Source of the DNA: Candidatus Levyibacteriota bacterium
GTDB taxonomy: Bacteria > Patescibacteriota > Microgenomatia > Levybacterales > UBA12049
Assembly (NCBI GenBank): GCA_023245515.1
Contig: JAHFKE010000061.1
Coordinates: 1-6,484, forward strand
Reading direction: 5' to 3'
Length of the DNA stretch: 6,484 bases
Positions within the stretch are counted from its first letter, which is position 1. Every line of letters begins with the position of its first letter. The position numbers were made by a program, and so were the translations under genes. The notes below the pieces were generated by a model. That model was not told where the DNA came from. It did not search any database and was given only the letters and a program-made list of their open reading frames with translations. Shown here in pieces: positions 5,286 to 6,484 of the stretch.

Positions 5286-5428
5286 GACAAAGATTCTTTT
5301 TTGCGGGATATATATCCTGCTGCCAGGAGAAGCATTCCTAGGAGACCTGAAAGATTCATTGCATTTTGTTCAAAAGAACCTGTTTTTGCCATTGTGCTTG
5401 CTCCAAGTACTCCAACGACTACTCGCAA
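5279..5428 (-). pseudogene. Orphan sortase sorting-tail fragment (MAKTG)
   Basis: This frame encodes a cell-wall sorting tail with almost no protein in front of it. It has GVLGASTMAKTG, a hydrophobic segment (MNLSGLLGMLLLAAGYI) and the basic end SRKKESLSR before a TAA at 5279-5281. The tail is closely related to the one at 6311-6484: both share GVLGA, T-MAKTG, FEQN and MN. Similarity stops just upstream of GVLGA, where the other copy continues with a Gly-rich stretch. The frame has no good start: TTG at 5428 would give 49 residues and ATG at 5392 only 37, and an in-frame TGA lies upstream inside dinD. It is best read as the surviving 3' end of a surface-protein gene. A tiny expressed peptide is possible because a TATAAT (5450-5455, minus) lies upstream. 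Confidence 0.6.
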
Positions 5429-5451
5429 AAGGATAAAAATCGAGCTATAAT

Positions 5452-5457
5452 TATAGT
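5452..5457 (+). promoter_or_regulatory. Probable -10 box of dinD
   Basis: TATAGT (five of six consensus) lies 6 bases before ATG 5464, the same spacing seen at other starts here. It is part of a 12-base palindrome, CTATAATTATAG (5445-5456), that carries -10-like sequences on both strands. No clear -35 and no LexA-type box (CTGT-N8-ACAG or GAAC-N4-GTTC) is visible. Confidence 0.4.
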
Positions 5458-5463
5458 TAAGAA

Positions 5464-6267
5464 ATGACTGAAAATATATTTGAACACATCAAGAAAATCA
5501 ATGAGTATAATCAGGAATTTTGGAGTGCTCGAGAAATCATGCACCCATTGGGCTATGCTCGTTGGGAGAATTTTGAAGTCGCGATCTCCAGAGCAAAAGA
5601 AGCCTGCAAAAACAGTAAGCAAGCTATTGATGACCATTTTCGTGACGTCACGAAAATGGTCGGGATTGGATCTGATTCACAAAGATCAATTATAGACTAC
5701 CATTTGTCTCGCTATGCCTGTTATCTCATCGCTCAAAATGGAGACTCAAGAAAAGAAGAAATTGCTATAGCTCAAACCTATTTTGCGATTCAAACAAGAC
5801 GACAGGAGATTCAGGATTTACAAATAGAAGATAACAAGCGCGTATTTCTACGTGAGGAAATGAAAGCACACAACAAAAACCTAGCTCAGGCTGCCAGGGG
5901 GGCAGGAGTGATGAACTATGCCAACTTTCAAGATTACGGCTACATGGGACTTTACGGAGGATTGCGTCAAAAAGATATCCATACAAGAAAGAAGCTTAAA
6001 AAAGATGAAAAGATTTTGGATCATATGGGAAGTGAAGAACTAGCCGCTAATCTTTTTCGAGCTACACAAACAGAAGCCAAACTGAGGCGTGAAAATATTT
6101 TTGGCGAGAACAATGCAAGCATGGCGCATCACGAAGTAGGCAAGAAAGTCCGTCAAACAATAAAAGAATTGGGCGGAACTATGCCTGAAAAGCTTCCAGT
6201 TTTGGAAAATATTAAAGAGTCGAGGAGGAGGCTAAAGCAGTCAGAGAAAAAAACAATACTTAAGTAA
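5464..6267 (+). CDS. dinD: DNA damage-inducible protein D (DinD)
   Basis: This 267-residue protein is a clear full-length DinD homologue; the E. coli protein is about 274 residues. Long blocks match my recollection of it: WSARE...LGY (20-31), RAKEACKNS (43-51), IDDHF (55-59), LSRYACYLIAQNGD (81-94), AQTYFAIQTRRQE (103-115), HNKNL..AA...GV (136-149), YGYMGLYGGL (158-167), LKKDEKILDHMGS (178-190), ELAANLFRATQTEAKL (192-207) and VGKKVRQTIKELGGTMPE (225-242). In E. coli dinD is SOS-induced and DinD inhibits RecA activity and disassembles RecA filaments on single-stranded DNA. The same role is inferred here. It is the only plus-strand gene in this half of the window and lies between two related sorting-tail sequences. 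The high similarity suggests horizontal transfer. The ATG at 5464 has no Shine-Dalgarno site but has a -10 box 6 bases upstream. Confidence 0.93.
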   Translation: MTENIFEHIKKINEYNQEFWSAREIMHPLGYARWENFEVAISRAKEACKNSKQAIDDHFRDVTKMVGIGSDSQRSIIDYHLSRYACYLIAQNGDSRKEEIAIAQTYFAIQTRRQEIQDLQIEDNKRVFLREEMKAHNKNLAQAARGAGVMNYANFQDYGYMGLYGGLRQKDIHTRKKLKKDEKILDHMGSEELAANLFRATQTEAKLRRENIFGENNASMAHHEVGKKVRQTIKELGGTMPEKLPVLENIKESRRRLKQSEKKTILK

Positions 6268-6310
6268 CAAAACAGTAGTTCCATTCAGGATTTAGCCACA
6301 AAATTGAAAC

Positions 6311-6484
6311 TTACCCATTGAGTTCTTTTCTGTAGGATTTGTAGCCGAGAGCCACAAGAGCCATTCCGACTATTCCGAAGAAATTCATCAGGTTTTGCTC
6401 AAAAGCGCCTGTTTTTGCCATAGTTGTTGCTCCCAGAACACCTGTATATGGATCTCCGCCACCAATACCACCGGTAGATTGTCC
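6311..6484 (-). CDS. Surface protein C-terminus with MAKTG sorting signal (partial)
   Basis: This is the last 57 residues of a protein whose gene continues past the right edge. A Gly-rich linker (GQSTGGIGGGDPYTG, 1-15) leads to GVLGATTMAKTG (15-26). It is followed by FEQN, a hydrophobic span (about 33-48, FFGIVGMALVALGY) and the basic tail KSYRKELNG before TAA. This is the standard three-part cell-wall sorting signal. The pentapeptide MAKTG resembles the LAxTG motif of class E sortase substrates. The protein is therefore probably secreted, cleaved after Thr and anchored by the sortase encoded at 4557-5186. The body of the protein is outside the window, so its function cannot be stated. It converges on dinD with a 43-base gap. 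Confidence 0.8.
   Translation of the reverse strand, partial: GQSTGGIGGGDPYTGVLGATTMAKTGAFEQNLMNFFGIVGMALVALGYKSYRKELNG

Noticed and set aside
5445..5456. Palindrome CTATAATTATAG as a LexA-type operator for dinD
   Set aside because: It fits neither known LexA consensus and is explained by overlapping -10-like TATAAT sequences on both strands.
5419..5637. 72-residue minus-strand frame opposite the dinD 5' end
   Set aside because: It lies antisense to a clearly conserved dinD, has no recognisable domain, and is a different frame from the sorting-tail fragment.

Overview
The window most resembles a genome of the Candidate Phyla Radiation (Patescibacteria, Parcubacteria-like). This is inferred from small compact genes, short AT-rich intergenic repeats, a class-E/F-like sortase with MAKTG-type surface-protein tails, several genes with no visible Shine-Dalgarno site, and small divergent enzyme domains. 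TGA is used as a normal stop at 2143 and 3051, so the alternative code of Gracilibacteria/SR1 does not apply.

Left block (1-1281, minus strand): a MazG-like pyrophosphohydrolase gene and an RmlC-like sugar epimerase gene sit 2 bases apart as an operon. A small DUF2061 membrane protein follows, probably from its own promoter. The MazG promoter is back to back with a plus-strand promoter for a TIM-barrel sugar-isomerase-like gene (1297-2121), and the two -35 boxes overlap. Convergent to that gene is an unusual stand-alone peptidase resembling the M41 protease domain of FtsH, without its AAA+ motor (2143-2730).

Middle (2731-3050): a 171-base element with imperfect terminal inverted repeats and several internal hairpins, probably a non-autonomous MITE/REP-like repeat.

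Surface-biology block (3051-5460, minus strand): a sortase gene, then a two-gene unit with a perfect consensus promoter. That unit encodes a small transglutaminase-like protein (Cys/His/Asp) and a 332-residue protein that looks like a divergent GalT/HIT nucleotidyl transferase. Upstream of the sortase lies an orphan fragment encoding only a sortase sorting tail (MAKTG, hydrophobic segment, basic tail).

Right block: a clear dinD homologue (5464-6267, plus) lies between that orphan tail and the C-terminus of a second protein with the same tail, which runs off the right edge (6311-6484, minus).

Four genes (starts at 274, 1217, 4513 and 5464) have a -10 box ending only 6-7 bases before the start codon, which points to leaderless transcripts. 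Functional links between the sortase, the MAKTG proteins and the transglutaminase-like/GalT-like pair are inferred from adjacency only.
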